DNA of 58,053 nucleotides, taken from assembly GCA_012839035.1 (NCBI GenBank), contig DUOB01000133.1, positions 1 to 58,053 on the forward strand. Direction: 5' to 3'. This document shows positions 26,813 through 35,877 of this stretch, one piece after another; position 1 is the stretch's first letter, and every line of letters begins with the position of its first letter. This stretch comes from Propionibacterium sp. (lineage in GTDB: Bacteria > Actinomycetota > Actinomycetes > Propionibacteriales > Propionibacteriaceae). A program made the position numbers and the translations under genes. Under the pieces are notes generated by a model. The model was not told where the DNA came from, did no database searches, and was given only the letters and a program-made list of their open reading frames with translations.

Positions 26813-28474
26813 TCAGAGCCCCAGCGCGGCCTGCACGTCCTCCTTGAGACGGGCCATCATCCCGGCCGCCTCGGCCTTCGAGCCCGCCAGATCCCGGGCA
26901 GTCACCTCGGGGGAGACCCGGGTCTCGAAATAGCACTTCAGCTTCGCCTCGGTGCCCGACGGACGCACTGTCGCCGTCACGGTCTCACCGCGCAACTGGA
27001 TCGCATCGGTGACGGGCAGCCCGTCGACGCCCTCCGCATAGTCCACGACGTCCACGGGCTCCCCGCACAACTCCGCGGGCGGCTGGGCGCGCAACCGGGC
27101 CATCGCGACCGTGATCAGCGACAGGTCCTCGACCCGCACCGAGATCTGGTCGCTGAGATGCACGCCATGCTCCAGCGCGAGCTGATCCAGCCGGTCGGCC
27201 AGGGTCCGGCCGGCGGCCTTCTCCTCGGCCGCCATGGCGAGGACCAGAGCGGCAGCGGAGATGCCGTCCTTGTCCGCGACCGTGTCAGGGTCGCAGCAAT
27301 AGCCGAGGGCCTCCTCATAGCCATACGCCAAGCCCGGGACCCGCGCGATCCACTTGAACCCGGTGAGGGTCAGCGCGGAGGGCTGCCCGTGGGCCGCAGC
27401 GATCCGGGCGAGCATCGAACCGGACACGATCGTCGTCGCATAGACGCCCTCGATCCCGCGGCGGGCGAGATAGTCCCCGAGCAGCACGCCGAGCTCGTCG
27501 CCGTGCACCATCCGCCAGCCGCCCAGCCCGTCGGGGATCGCAACCGCACAGCGGTCGGCATCCGGGTCGTTGGCAACGATCAGATCCGCGCCCCGCTCGG
27601 AGGCAAGAGCCATCGCGAGGTCCATGGCGCCCGGCTCCTCCGGGTTGGGGAACGCGACGGTGGGGAAGTCCGGATCCGGTTCGGCCTGCTCCGCCACCTC
27701 GATCGGCGCGGCGAAACCCAGCCGGTCGGCGACCCGGCGTACGACCGAGGCGCCCACGCCGTGCAATGCCGTGTGGACCCACGTCAGGTCGCGGGGACCG
27801 GCGTTGCCGACCACGCGGGCGATCCGCTCGAGATAGGCCGTCACGAGTTCGTCGCCGATCATGTGGTGGTCGGTCGAGCGGTGGAGCATGAACAGCGGCT
27901 TCTTGGAGGTGCGGAGCAGGCCCGCCGCGATCCGTTCGTCATGCGGGGGGATGATCTGCATCCCGTCGTTGAGATAGACCTTGTATCCGCTGTCCTGCGG
28001 CGGGTTGTGCGATGCGGTGACCACGATCGCGGCATTGCAGTGGAGGTGTTTGATGCCGAACGCGACCACCGGCGTCGGCGTCGGTTCGGTCGTCAACATC
28101 GAATGGAACCCGAGCCCGCCGATGATCTCCGCGGTCTCGCGGGCGAACTCGGCGGACTTGTGTCGCGCGTCATAGCCGATGAGCACGTTCCCGAAGAGGG
28201 CGAGCTGCTTGAGATAGGCGCCGACCCCGGCCGCGGCGTACGCCACCATCAGCCGGTTCATCCGGTTCGGCCCCGCACCGAGCTTGCCCCGCAGACCGGC
28301 GGTGCCGAACTCGAGCATCCCCGAGAAGGCGTCGGTGAGCTCCGCCCCGGCCGCGGCATCCCCGGCCTCCGCGCCCGCGATCAGCGCCTCCAGCGCAGCC
28401 TTCGAGTCGGGGTCCGGGTCCTGGGCCAGCCACTTCCTGGCAACGGCGATCGTCTCCGGCGTCACGGTCATCAC
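26813..28474 (-). CDS. Phospho-sugar mutase (phosphoglucomutase/phosphomannomutase family)
   Basis: A 553-residue alpha-D-phosphohexomutase. The phosphoserine loop is TASHNPPQDSGYKVY, the magnesium loop NDPDADRCAVAI, the sugar loop in the region DLGVLLGDYL, and the phosphate loop RPSGTEAKLKCYFE near the C-terminus. The opening AFSGMLEFGTAGLRGKLGAGPNRMN is typical of PGM2-type enzymes, which also convert ribose-1-P and deoxyribose-1-P. Because PNP lies immediately upstream with an ATGA overlap, interconversion of ribose-1-phosphate to ribose-5-phosphate from nucleoside breakdown is the likely job (inference). A second ATG at 28471 is an equally possible start. Confidence 0.92.
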   Translation of the reverse strand: MMTVTPETIAVARKWLAQDPDPDSKAALEALIAGAEAGDAAAGAELTDAFSGMLEFGTAGLRGKLGAGPNRMNRLMVAYAAAGVGAYLKQLALFGNVLIGYDARHKSAEFARETAEIIGGLGFHSMLTTEPTPTPVVAFGIKHLHCNAAIVVTASHNPPQDSGYKVYLNDGMQIIPPHDERIAAGLLRTSKKPLFMLHRSTDHHMIGDELVTAYLERIARVVGNAGPRDLTWVHTALHGVGASVVRRVADRLGFAAPIEVAEQAEPDPDFPTVAFPNPEEPGAMDLAMALASERGADLIVANDPDADRCAVAIPDGLGGWRMVHGDELGVLLGDYLARRGIEGVYATTIVSGSMLARIAAAHGQPSALTLTGFKWIARVPGLAYGYEEALGYCCDPDTVADKDGISAAALVLAMAAEEKAAGRTLADRLDQLALEHGVHLSDQISVRVEDLSLITVAMARLRAQPPAELCGEPVDVVDYAEGVDGLPVTDAIQLRGETVTATVRPSGTEAKLKCYFETRVSPEVTARDLAGSKAEAAGMMARLKEDVQAALGL

Positions 28475-29289
28475 AGCACCTCCACAAGACCGCGCAGGAG
28501 TGCCGCCAACCGGGGCGCGGCGGCCCGGCCGGCCTCGATCACCTCGGTGTGATCGAGCTGATGGTCGCCGACACCGGCGGCCAGGTTGGTCACGAGGGAC
28601 AGGCCGAGCACCTCGAGCCCGACCGCCCGGGCGGCGATGGTCTCCAGTGTGGTGGACATCCCGACGAGGTCTCCGCCCAGGATGCCGGCCATCCGCACTT
28701 CGGCCGGAGTCTCATATTGCGGCCCGCGGAACTGCACATAGACGCCCTCCGGGAGCGTCGGCTCGACCGTGCGGGCGAGGTCGCGCAGGCGCGGTGAATA
28801 GGCCTCCGACAGGTCCACGAACGTGGCGCCGCGCAGCGGTGTCTCGCCGGTCAGGTTGATGTGGTCACGCAGGAGGACCGGCTGACCGGGCTGCCAGTCG
28901 GGATTGAGGGAGCCGCAACCGTTGGTGAGCAGCAGGGTGGCGGCGCCGGCCGCGGCGACCGTGCGTACGCCATGGGCGACCGCGTCCACGCCCCGGCCCT
29001 CATAGAAATGCGTACGCCCGGTGAGGATCGCGGCGAGCTTGCCGTTCGGCGTACGGACCACGCGCAGGGCACCGCCGTGCCCCGCGACGACCGGCGCCGC
29101 GAACCCGGGCAGCTCCGCGAGCTCACAGGCGCCGACCGGCTCGCCCAGATCGTCGGCGGCCGACGACCACCCCGACCCCAGGACCAGCGCGAGATCGAGG
29201 CCCGGGATTCCGAACCGCTCCTTCAGCGCGACCGCCGCCTCGGTGGCTGTGGCGAAGGCCGCGGGGTCGACGGTGAGATGTGCGTTCAC
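28471..29289 (-). CDS. punA: Purine nucleoside phosphorylase
   Basis: A 272-residue trimeric-type PNP splitting inosine or guanosine with phosphate into base and ribose-1-phosphate. Family motifs: LVLGSGWSS phosphate loop, GRTHFYEGRG, LLTNGCGSLN, QFRGPQYETPAEVRM, GMSTTLET and VTNLAAG with the purine-binding Asn. The start is set at GTG 29289 because TATAGT on this strand ends exactly 7 nt before it (leaderless); an upstream in-frame GTG at 29298 lies inside that -10 box and cannot be in the mRNA. It is translated together with the mutase downstream and receives inosine from adenosine deaminase. Confidence 0.94.
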   Translation of the reverse strand: MNAHLTVDPAAFATATEAAVALKERFGIPGLDLALVLGSGWSSAADDLGEPVGACELAELPGFAAPVVAGHGGALRVVRTPNGKLAAILTGRTHFYEGRGVDAVAHGVRTVAAAGAATLLLTNGCGSLNPDWQPGQPVLLRDHINLTGETPLRGATFVDLSEAYSPRLRDLARTVEPTLPEGVYVQFRGPQYETPAEVRMAGILGGDLVGMSTTLETIAARAVGLEVLGLSLVTNLAAGVGDHQLDHTEVIEAGRAAAPRLAALLRGLVEVL

Positions 29290-29296
29290 GCGGGTC

Positions 29297-29302
29297 ACTA
29301 TA
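29297..29302 (-). promoter_or_regulatory. -10 box of the PNP gene
   Basis: TATAGT on the minus strand, 7 nt before GTG 29289; it decides the start codon. It faces the xthA box TAGCCT 52 nt away in a compact divergent pair. Confidence 0.65.
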
Positions 29303-29353
29303 CGAAGCAGTGCCCGCCGCTCGGCGGCTCCCTCGCCGCGGGCAGCGCCCGAG

Positions 29354-29359
29354 TAGCCT
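29354..29359 (+). promoter_or_regulatory. -10 box of xthA, leaderless start
   Basis: TAGCCT ends 7 nt before GTG 29367; no ribosome site precedes the gene. Confidence 0.55.
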
Positions 29360-29366
29360 CAGCGGT

Positions 29367-30233
29367 GTGCGGATCGCAACCTGGAATGTGAATTCGGCGA
29401 GGCAACGGTCGCCGCGGCTGCTGGCGTGGCTGGAGCAACGTCGGCCCGATGTCGTGTGTCTCCAGGAGACCAAGCTCACCGACGAGGCGTTCGCGGAGCT
29501 CTTCGACGGACCACTGGGTGAGCTGGGCTATGCCCATGCCCATGCCGGGCAGAGTGCCTGGAACGGTGTGGCGGTGCTCTCGAGGATCGGTCTGGAGGAT
29601 GTGCGGACGGGGTTCACCGACGCGCCGGGTTTCCCGGATCCGGAGGCGCGGGCGGTCAGTGCGGTGTGTGGGGGCGTACGCGTGCACAGCCTCTATGTGC
29701 CCAACGGCCGGACGCCGGAATCGGATCACTACACCTACAAGCTCGCATGGCTCGCCGCGCTGCGCGACGCCGTGGCCGCTGACGTGCCGGACGTGCTGTT
29801 GTGCGGGGACTTCAACATCGCGCCGACCGATGCGGACGTGTTCGACCCGGCCGCCTATGTGGGACACACGCACGTGACGCCACCCGAGCGGGCCGCGTTG
29901 GCGGCGCTGATGGACCTCGGACTGGTCGATGTGGTCCGCGAACGGTGGCCGGAGGACACGGTCTATTCCTATTGGGACTATCGCGCGGGCATGTTCCACA
30001 AGAACCTCGGCATGCGGATCGATCTCATCCTGGCGGGGGCACCGCTCGCCGCCCGGGCCAAAGCCGCCTGGATCGACCGGGAGGCCCGCAAGGGCAAGGG
30101 CCCGAGCGATCACGCCCCGGTGATCGTCGACCTCGACCGGGCCCCGGACGGGGACATCGGGCCGATGATCCCGCCGCCCTCCGCGAAGCCGCCGAAGCCG
30201 GGATCCGGCCGGTTGCCACAGCCGACCCCCTGA
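29367..30233 (+). CDS. xthA: Exodeoxyribonuclease III (AP endonuclease)
   Basis: A 288-residue Mg-dependent nuclease of the EEP fold that cuts at abasic sites and removes 3'-blocked ends in base-excision repair. Motifs in order: RIATWNVNSARQR (Asn), DVVCLQETKL (catalytic Glu), SLYVPNGR (Tyr), LLCGDFNIAPTD (Asp, Asn), RIDLILA and GPSDHAPVIVD (Asp-His). The C-terminal ~30 residues are proline-rich and probably disordered. The GTG start at 29367 gives the canonical first strand VRIATWNVN. lpdA follows after 13 nt. Confidence 0.94.
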   Translation: MRIATWNVNSARQRSPRLLAWLEQRRPDVVCLQETKLTDEAFAELFDGPLGELGYAHAHAGQSAWNGVAVLSRIGLEDVRTGFTDAPGFPDPEARAVSAVCGGVRVHSLYVPNGRTPESDHYTYKLAWLAALRDAVAADVPDVLLCGDFNIAPTDADVFDPAAYVGHTHVTPPERAALAALMDLGLVDVVRERWPEDTVYSYWDYRAGMFHKNLGMRIDLILAGAPLAARAKAAWIDREARKGKGPSDHAPVIVDLDRAPDGDIGPMIPPPSAKPPKPGSGRLPQPTP

Positions 30234-30246
30234 CGCGCATGGAACA

Positions 30247-31671
30247 ATGGCCAATGTGAATCGAGTGGTGATCATTGGCGGTGGACCGGGTGGATATGAG
30301 GCTGCACTGGTGGCCCAGCAGCTGGGCGGGCAGGTGACACTGATCGAGACGGATGGCCTCGGCGGGTCGGCGGTGCTGACGGACTGCGTCCCCTCGAAGA
30401 CCCTGATCGCGACCGCCGAGGTGATGATGACGGTCCGCGGTTCGGAGGAGCTGGGGGTGCGCATCGGTGACGACGCCCCCGCCAAGGGACTGCACATCGA
30501 TCTCGACACCGTGAACAAGCGAGTGCTTGCGCTCGCCGCCGCCCAGTCGGCGGATATTCACGAGAAGCTCGTGACCGAGGGCGTCACGATCGTCCGTGGC
30601 CGGGGCCGTCTCAACGGCGTCGAGGAAGTCATCGCGGACACCGCGGAAGGCGAGAAGAGGTTTCCGGCCGACGCAATCCTCATCGCCACCGGCACGCATC
30701 CGCGGGAAATGCCGGCGGCCAAACCCGACGGTGAGCGGATCCTGACGTGGACGCAGGTGTATGACCTCACCGAGCTGCCGGAACACCTCATCGTGGTGGG
30801 CTCGGGTGTCACCGGCGCCGAGTTTGCGAGCGCCTACGACGCGATCGGCGTCCCCGTCACGCTCGTCTCCTCCCGCACCACCGTCCTGCCGGGAGAGGAC
30901 CCCGACGCGGCCCAGGTGCTGCAGGACGTGTTCAAGCGACGGGGCATGAACGTGATGTCGGAATCGCGGGCCGAGTCGGTGACCCGTGACGGCGACACAG
31001 TGACCGTCACGCTCTCCGACGGCCGCACCGTCACCGGCTCGCACTGTCTGATGGCGGTCGGGTCGATCCCCAACACGACGGACATGGGATTGCCGGGCGC
31101 CGGTGTGAAACTCGACGAACGCGGCTATGTGATCGTGGACCGGGTGTCGCGAACGACGGCCCGTGGTGTGTACGCGGCGGGGGACTGCACCGGCGTGCTG
31201 GCGTTGGCTTCCGTGGCGGCGATGCAGGGGCGGATCGCGATGCGGCACGCCCTCGGTGATGCCGTGGCCCCGCTCGACACGGGTGTGGTGTCGTCGAACG
31301 TGTTCACGTCGCCCGAGATCGCGACCGTGGGGGTCACCCAGGCCCAGGTCGATTCCGGGGAGACCCGGGCCGTGGTGATCACGCTCCCGCTCGCGGGCAA
31401 CGCGCGGGCCAAGATGCAGGGCATCCAGGACGGCTTCGTCAAGCTGTTCTGTCTGCCGCTGACCGGCATCATCGTCGGCGGCGTGATCGTGTCCCCGCAC
31501 GCCAGCGAGCTGATCCATGCGATCTCGCTCGCGGTGTCCGAGAAGATCACCGTCGACAGCTTCGCCCAGGACTTCACCGTCTATCCGTCGCTCTCCGGGT
31601 CGATCGCGGAGGCTGCCCGGCGGTTGCACGGGCACTCGACGGACCAGGTCGGCAAGCAGATCCACGTGTGA
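30247..31671 (+). CDS. lpdA: NAD(P)H-quinone reductase, LpdA/Rv3303c type
   Basis: A 474-residue FAD protein of the disulfide-reductase family. It has the FAD loop GGGPGGYEAAL, the NAD loop GSGVTGAEFASAY, YAAGDCTGVLALASVAAMQGRIA and the dimer-interface YPSLSGSI. The redox pair is incomplete: DCVPSKT has one cysteine where dihydrolipoamide dehydrogenases have CxxxxC, exactly as in M. tuberculosis LpdA, which reduces quinones rather than disulfides. Start is ATG 30247; a GTG at 30256, with AACAAT 7 nt ahead, is an alternative. The stop overlaps the sirtuin start (GTGA), coupling two NAD-linked proteins. Confidence 0.88.
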   Translation: MANVNRVVIIGGGPGGYEAALVAQQLGGQVTLIETDGLGGSAVLTDCVPSKTLIATAEVMMTVRGSEELGVRIGDDAPAKGLHIDLDTVNKRVLALAAAQSADIHEKLVTEGVTIVRGRGRLNGVEEVIADTAEGEKRFPADAILIATGTHPREMPAAKPDGERILTWTQVYDLTELPEHLIVVGSGVTGAEFASAYDAIGVPVTLVSSRTTVLPGEDPDAAQVLQDVFKRRGMNVMSESRAESVTRDGDTVTVTLSDGRTVTGSHCLMAVGSIPNTTDMGLPGAGVKLDERGYVIVDRVSRTTARGVYAAGDCTGVLALASVAAMQGRIAMRHALGDAVAPLDTGVVSSNVFTSPEIATVGVTQAQVDSGETRAVVITLPLAGNARAKMQGIQDGFVKLFCLPLTGIIVGGVIVSPHASELIHAISLAVSEKITVDSFAQDFTVYPSLSGSIAEAARRLHGHSTDQVGKQIHV

Positions 31672-32618
31672 CCATGGAATCGTTCAAGACCGCTGTGGGA
31701 GCCAACCCGGCGCCGGCCCTGCGGCCGCCGGTCGTGCGTCTGCCGAAGATGGGGCCGCAGGCCCACAACCCCAGTCTTCGGGAGCCGACGCCGGAGGAGG
31801 TGCGCAGGGCGCTCGACCTGGTTGCCGCCACGGAGACAGTGGCCGTCCTGACAGGTGCGGGCATGAGCACGGATTCGGGCATTCCGGACTATCGCGGGCC
31901 CAGCTCCCCGGAGGCGAGCCCGATGCTCTATGACGAGTTCGTGACCTCGGCGGAGAACCGGCGGCGCTATTGGGCGCGGGCTTTCAAGGGCTGGGGGCGG
32001 ATGGGGCAGGCCCACCCGAACACGGCCCATGAGGTCCTGGCCCGGCTTGAAACGCATGGCCGGGTGCGCGGGGTGATCACCCAGAACGTCGACGGACTGC
32101 ACGAAGCCGCAGGCAGCGCCAACCTGATCGCACTGCACGGCCGGATCGCCGACGTCGTATGCCTCGGATGCGCGGCGGTCACCAGCCGGGCCGCGTTCCA
32201 GGAGGAGTTGGCGCGGTTGAACCCTGAGGCCGCAGAGGATCCGGAGGCGGGGCACGCCGAGCTGCGGCCGGACGGTGATGCCGTCGTGTCGGATTGGCAG
32301 GGCTTCGTGTTCCCCGACTGTCCGGCGTGCGGCGGGATCCTCAAGCCGGACGTCGTGTTCTTCGGCGAGTCCGTGCCCAAGCCGCGCGTGGCTGCGTGTT
32401 TCGACATCGTCGACGCCGCGGACCTGCTGCTGGTGCTCGGCTCGTCCCTGACCGTGATGTCGGGGCTTCGCTTCGTGCACCGTGCGGTCAAGTCCGGACG
32501 GCCGGTGGTGATCGTCAATCGCGGGGAGACCAGGGGGGATCCGATGGCGACGATCAAGCTGAATCTCGGCGTCGCGGACTTTCTGACCGCGATGGAGGCG
32601 CACACCGTCCACGTCTGA
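31668..32618 (+). CDS. Sir2-family NAD-dependent protein deacylase
   Basis: A 316-residue sirtuin removing acyl groups from protein lysines with NAD. GAGMSTDSGIPDYRG is the NAD loop, QNVDGLHEAAG holds the catalytic-region Asn-Asp, LHGRI the catalytic His, and CLGC...CPAC the zinc knuckle; VVFFGES and LGSSLTVMS complete the Rossmann part. An extra ~40-residue N-terminal extension (to about VRRALDLV) and a long insert between the zinc cysteines mark a class II/SIRT4-like form. The GTG at 31668 overlaps the lpdA stop; ATG 31674 is possible. A neighbouring acyl-CoA metabolism suggests propionyl or acetyl marks as targets (inference). Confidence 0.9.
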   Translation: MTMESFKTAVGANPAPALRPPVVRLPKMGPQAHNPSLREPTPEEVRRALDLVAATETVAVLTGAGMSTDSGIPDYRGPSSPEASPMLYDEFVTSAENRRRYWARAFKGWGRMGQAHPNTAHEVLARLETHGRVRGVITQNVDGLHEAAGSANLIALHGRIADVVCLGCAAVTSRAAFQEELARLNPEAAEDPEAGHAELRPDGDAVVSDWQGFVFPDCPACGGILKPDVVFFGESVPKPRVAACFDIVDAADLLLVLGSSLTVMSGLRFVHRAVKSGRPVVIVNRGETRGDPMATIKLNLGVADFLTAMEAHTVHV

Positions 32619-32655
32619 TCGGTTGAGGATCAGACGGGGCCAGCTGTGGGTCGGC

Positions 32656-33471
32656 TCAGTCGAAGAACCCGCCGAACATGTCGCCGATGCCCTCGCCGAT
32701 GTCGCCGATGCCTTCGCCGATGCCGTCGAACATGCCACCGATGCCCTCACCGATCGCGCCGATGCCTTCACCGATGCCCTGGAACATGTTGCCTCCACCG
32801 AACAGCAGACCGCCCAGCATCATGCCGGTCAGCATGTCGGAGCCGCGCCAGTTGTTGTAGTAACCCTGCGCATAGGGCTGATAGGCCGGGCCACCCTGCC
32901 AATAGGGCACCCGTTGTGCACCGACGGCGACTGTGCGGATATAGGGGTCGGCGCCGACCTTCACCCGCTCGGCATCAGCGGCGCAGGCCGGGACGTCGCG
33001 CGGCGATCCGCCGGGAGGTGCCCAGGACACGTTCTCGGTGGACGGTCCGTGCTGGGGGTTGAAGAAGCACGGTGGACGCTTCTGGGGGAGCGGGCGTCCG
33101 GCCACGCGTGCCTTGACGCACGCGATCGCATAGCGGCCGTCCTCCAGGATTTCGGTGACGTGCTTGATCTCGTCCGGTTTGGTGACCGCGTCGAGGGACA
33201 GCTTCGCGTCCTCATAGGCGTCCAGCGCCCGGGCGTAGTCCTGTTGCATCGCCTCGTCGAGTGCGTGACCGGCGACATCGGTGTCGAGCATCTGCAGTTC
33301 TTCACCGAACTTGGTCACATCCTCATCGGCGACCTTCTTGACCGCGGAGACCTGAGACTCCAACTCGGCGAGCTGGCGTTGACGCTGTGCGAGCGCCGCA
33401 CGACGGCTGACCAGGACGCCGCCTCCGATGAGGACCACGGCGACAAGAACGACGATCAGGAATTCACCCAT
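32656..33471 (-). CDS. Single-pass membrane protein with IGEGIG repeats, function unknown
   Basis: A 271-residue protein I do not recognise. Residues 1-22 are one membrane helix (FLIVVLVAVVLIGGGVLV), followed by a basic RR and a coiled-coil-like region (about 25-100, rich in Gln, Glu, Ala and Leu), a Pro/Cys-containing middle (CFFNPQHGP), a Tyr/Gln/Gly stretch (YQPYAQGYYNNW) and a C-terminal tail of IGEGIG hexads alternating with short hydrophobic spacers, ending FGGFFD. The tail is strictly periodic and could form an amphipathic assembly. CAGACT ends 7 nt before the ATG. It faces the sirtuin gene and precedes nothing obviously related. Confidence 0.65.
   Translation of the reverse strand: MGEFLIVVLVAVVLIGGGVLVSRRAALAQRQRQLAELESQVSAVKKVADEDVTKFGEELQMLDTDVAGHALDEAMQQDYARALDAYEDAKLSLDAVTKPDEIKHVTEILEDGRYAIACVKARVAGRPLPQKRPPCFFNPQHGPSTENVSWAPPGGSPRDVPACAADAERVKVGADPYIRTVAVGAQRVPYWQGGPAYQPYAQGYYNNWRGSDMLTGMMLGGLLFGGGNMFQGIGEGIGAIGEGIGGMFDGIGEGIGDIGEGIGDMFGGFFD
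32660..32790 (-). repeat. Coding repeat encoding IGEGIG units
   Basis: The minus strand encodes about five copies of a Gly-Ile-Gly-Glu-Gly-Ile-Gly unit separated by short MF, AI or DI spacers. At DNA level this appears as repeats of TCGCCGATGCC and variants on the plus strand. The copies differ mainly at third positions. Confidence 0.7.
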
Positions 33472-33528
33472 GGGATCAAGTCTGCCACGCAGAATCGACC
33501 CCCCGTCGACTCGGACGCCGCCGAGGGG

Positions 33529-35307
33529 TCAGTCGTCGTCCTCGTCGGTGTCGAGGATCTCGCACAGAATGGCTCCGGCCTGGATGGTCGCACCCACTTC
33601 CGCATTGAGCCCCTGCACCAATCCGCTGCGGTGGGCGTTGATCGGCTGCTCCATCTTCATGGCCTCAAGCACGATGATCTGATCGCCCTCGGAGACGATC
33701 GCACCGTCCTTGACCGCCACCTTGACGATCGTGCCCTGCATGGGGGAGGTGAGCGATGTGGTCGACGCCTCCTTGGCCTGACCGGCGCCGCGTCGACGCC
33801 GGGGTGGTTTCCGGGTCCGGGACGCGCCGAGACTGCCCAGCGTCGCGGGCAGCCTGACCTCGATGCGCTTGCCGTTGACCTCCACCACCACCGCGGTCTT
33901 CTCCTCCGGGTCGGTGTCGGGGGCATCGCCCGGGGTTCCCGTCCAGGGCTCGATCCGGTTGTCGAACTCGGTCTCGATCCAGCGCGTGTGGACGTCGAAG
34001 CGCCCATTCCTGCCCACATAGGCCGGTTCGGTCAGGACCGTCTGATGGAACGGGATGACCGTCGGCATCCCCTCGATGCGGGTCTCGGCGAGCGCGCGAC
34101 GGGAGCGTTGGATGGCCTCCGTGCGGGTGGCGCCGGTGACGATGATCTTGGCGACCAGGGAATCGAAGGCGCCGGGCACGGTCATGCCCTTGAGATAACC
34201 CTCGTCCACCCGGACACCGGGGCCCGTGGGGGCGGCCCAGTCGGTCAGCGTCCCCGGGGCGGGCATGAAGTTGCGGCCCGCGTCCTCCGCGTTGATGCGG
34301 AACTCGATCGAGTGGCCGCGGACCGGCGGATCGTCGTAGCCGAGCTCCTCACCATTGGCGATCCGGAACATTTCCCGGACGAGGTCGAGGCCGGTCACCT
34401 CCTCGGATACGGGGTGTTCCACCTGGAGGCGGGTATTGACCTCGAGGAACGAGATCGTGCCGTCCTGACCGACCAGGAACTCGCAGGTCCCCGCCCCGAC
34501 ATACCCGGCTTCCTTGAGGATGGCCTTCGATGCGGAATAGAGCGTCTCGACCTGCTCATCGGAGAGGAACGGTGCGGGTGCCTCCTCGACGAGCTTCTGG
34601 TGCCGGCGCTGCAGGGAACAGTCTCGGGTCGACACCACCACGACGTTGCCGTGCTGGTCCGCGAGGCACTGGGTCTCCACGTGTCGCGGACGGTCCAGAT
34701 AACGCTCGACGAAGCACTCACCGCGGCCGAAGGCAGTGACGGCCTCCCGGGTTGCGGACTCGAACAGTTCACGGATCTCGGTTCGCTCCCGAGCGACCTT
34801 GAGACCGCGGCCGCCGCCACCGAAGGCGGCCTTGATGGCAATCGGCAGACCGTGTTCGTCCGCGAACGCGATGACTTCGTCGGCATCCGCGACCGGGTCC
34901 TTGGTGCCCGGGACAAGCGGAGCGCCGGCGCGTTGGGCGATGTGGCGGGCCTTCACCTTGTCACCGAGACCGTCGATGGCGGACGGTGGCGGGCCGATCC
35001 AGACCAGGCCCGCGTCGATCACAGCCTGGGCGAAGTCGGCGTTCTCGGCGAGGAAGCCATAGCCGGGGTGGATCGCATCGGCGCCGGATTGGGCCGCGAT
35101 CCGCAAAATCTTCGCGACGTCCAAGTAGGTCTCCGCCGGCGTCCTTCCGTCGAGTGCATAGGCCTCGTCGGCCAAGCGCACGAAGAGACTGTCCGCGTCG
35201 GGATCTGCATAGATCGCCACGCTTGCGAGGCCCGCATCTGCGGCGGCCCGGATCACGCGAACGGCGATCTCACCACGGTTGGCGATGAGTACCTTGCTGA
35301 TTGCCAC
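33529..35307 (-). CDS. Acyl-CoA carboxylase alpha subunit (biotin carboxylase + BCCP)
   Basis: A 592-residue fusion of biotin carboxylase and biotin carrier, as in actinobacterial AccA3/PccA. The ATP-grasp part runs to about 450: [55 protein letters not shown] basic Pro/Arg linker precedes the carrier domain whose EAMKMEQP carries the biotinylated lysine. It makes carboxybiotin for the beta subunit encoded at 39099 and would be biotinylated by BirA (40768). GTG start with AGGAGG upstream. It is apart from its partners by 3.5 kb of unrelated genes. Confidence 0.95.
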   Translation of the reverse strand: MAISKVLIANRGEIAVRVIRAAADAGLASVAIYADPDADSLFVRLADEAYALDGRTPAETYLDVAKILRIAAQSGADAIHPGYGFLAENADFAQAVIDAGLVWIGPPPSAIDGLGDKVKARHIAQRAGAPLVPGTKDPVADADEVIAFADEHGLPIAIKAAFGGGGRGLKVARERTEIRELFESATREAVTAFGRGECFVERYLDRPRHVETQCLADQHGNVVVVSTRDCSLQRRHQKLVEEAPAPFLSDEQVETLYSASKAILKEAGYVGAGTCEFLVGQDGTISFLEVNTRLQVEHPVSEEVTGLDLVREMFRIANGEELGYDDPPVRGHSIEFRINAEDAGRNFMPAPGTLTDWAAPTGPGVRVDEGYLKGMTVPGAFDSLVAKIIVTGATRTEAIQRSRRALAETRIEGMPTVIPFHQTVLTEPAYVGRNGRFDVHTRWIETEFDNRIEPWTGTPGDAPDTDPEEKTAVVVEVNGKRIEVRLPATLGSLGASRTRKPPRRRRGAGQAKEASTTSLTSPMQGTIVKVAVKDGAIVSEGDQIIVLEAMKMEQPINAHRSGLVQGLNAEVGATIQAGAILCEILDTDEDDD

Positions 35308-35420
35308 GGGGAGTCCTCCTGGTTCGTCCTATCGGGAGTCTAGGGCGACGGACGCGACTATGGGGGTGAGGTCGCCCAACAATCACGTTGCCTCTGTCAC
35401 CCGGAGTCGTCGACTGCCCC

Positions 35421-35426
35421 TAGGGT
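35421..35426 (+). promoter_or_regulatory. -10 box of the LpqH-like lipoprotein gene
   Basis: TAGGGT ends 6 nt before GTG 35433, giving a leaderless transcript. Confidence 0.55.
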
Positions 35427-35432
35427 GGGCGC

Positions 35433-35858
35433 GTGCGAACGTTCAAGATCCGGGCACTCGTCCCGGGGGTGGTCCTGTTCAGCGGTTGTGCCCTCATCGG
35501 GGGCGGTGCCGGGGAGTTCGTCGTGGAGGGTGAGACCTATCGCACCAGCCGGGTCGAGTGTGCCCGGGCCGACGGACAGATCGTGGCGGCTCTGACCAGC
35601 GGGGCCGCGGCCATGCACGTCACGGTCCTTGATCAGCCAGACCCAACGGTGGTGATGGTGTTCACGGGTCAGCGCGGCGGACCGCCCCTGCTGGAGATGG
35701 CGGACGACAGGGGGCGCGCCGAAGTGGTGCGTACCGGAGATGCCTATGAAGTGACCGGAGTGCTCCTGCACACCCAGCATTCGCAGAACGCCGCGACGGG
35801 CGAGGAAGAGGAGTTCTCCGCCACGTTCACGTGTACGCGCTATGCCGAAGCGGAGTAA
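35433..35858 (+). CDS. Small lipoprotein, LpqH-like
   Basis: A 141-residue lipoprotein. The signal peptide (MRTFKIRALVPGVVLFSGC) ends at lipobox Cys19. The mature domain has two cysteines (VECAR and FTCTRY) and beta-rich text with GDAYEVTGVLLHT...EEFSATFTC, resembling the LpqH/19-kDa antigen fold, where the last strand reads YxVTGxAxG...FxIxxxC. The match is by pattern and moderate. It is surface-anchored in the outer leaflet of the membrane; its role is unknown. It is leaderless and diverges from the carboxylase gene. Confidence 0.65.
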   Translation: MRTFKIRALVPGVVLFSGCALIGGGAGEFVVEGETYRTSRVECARADGQIVAALTSGAAAMHVTVLDQPDPTVVMVFTGQRGGPPLLEMADDRGRAEVVRTGDAYEVTGVLLHTQHSQNAATGEEEEFSATFTCTRYAEAE

Positions 35859-35877
35859 TCAGAAGCGGAGCAACTGA

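Noticed and set aside
32660..32790. CRISPR-like or intergenic repeat array
   Set aside because: The repeats are in-frame codons for IGEGIG inside a gene, without spacers.
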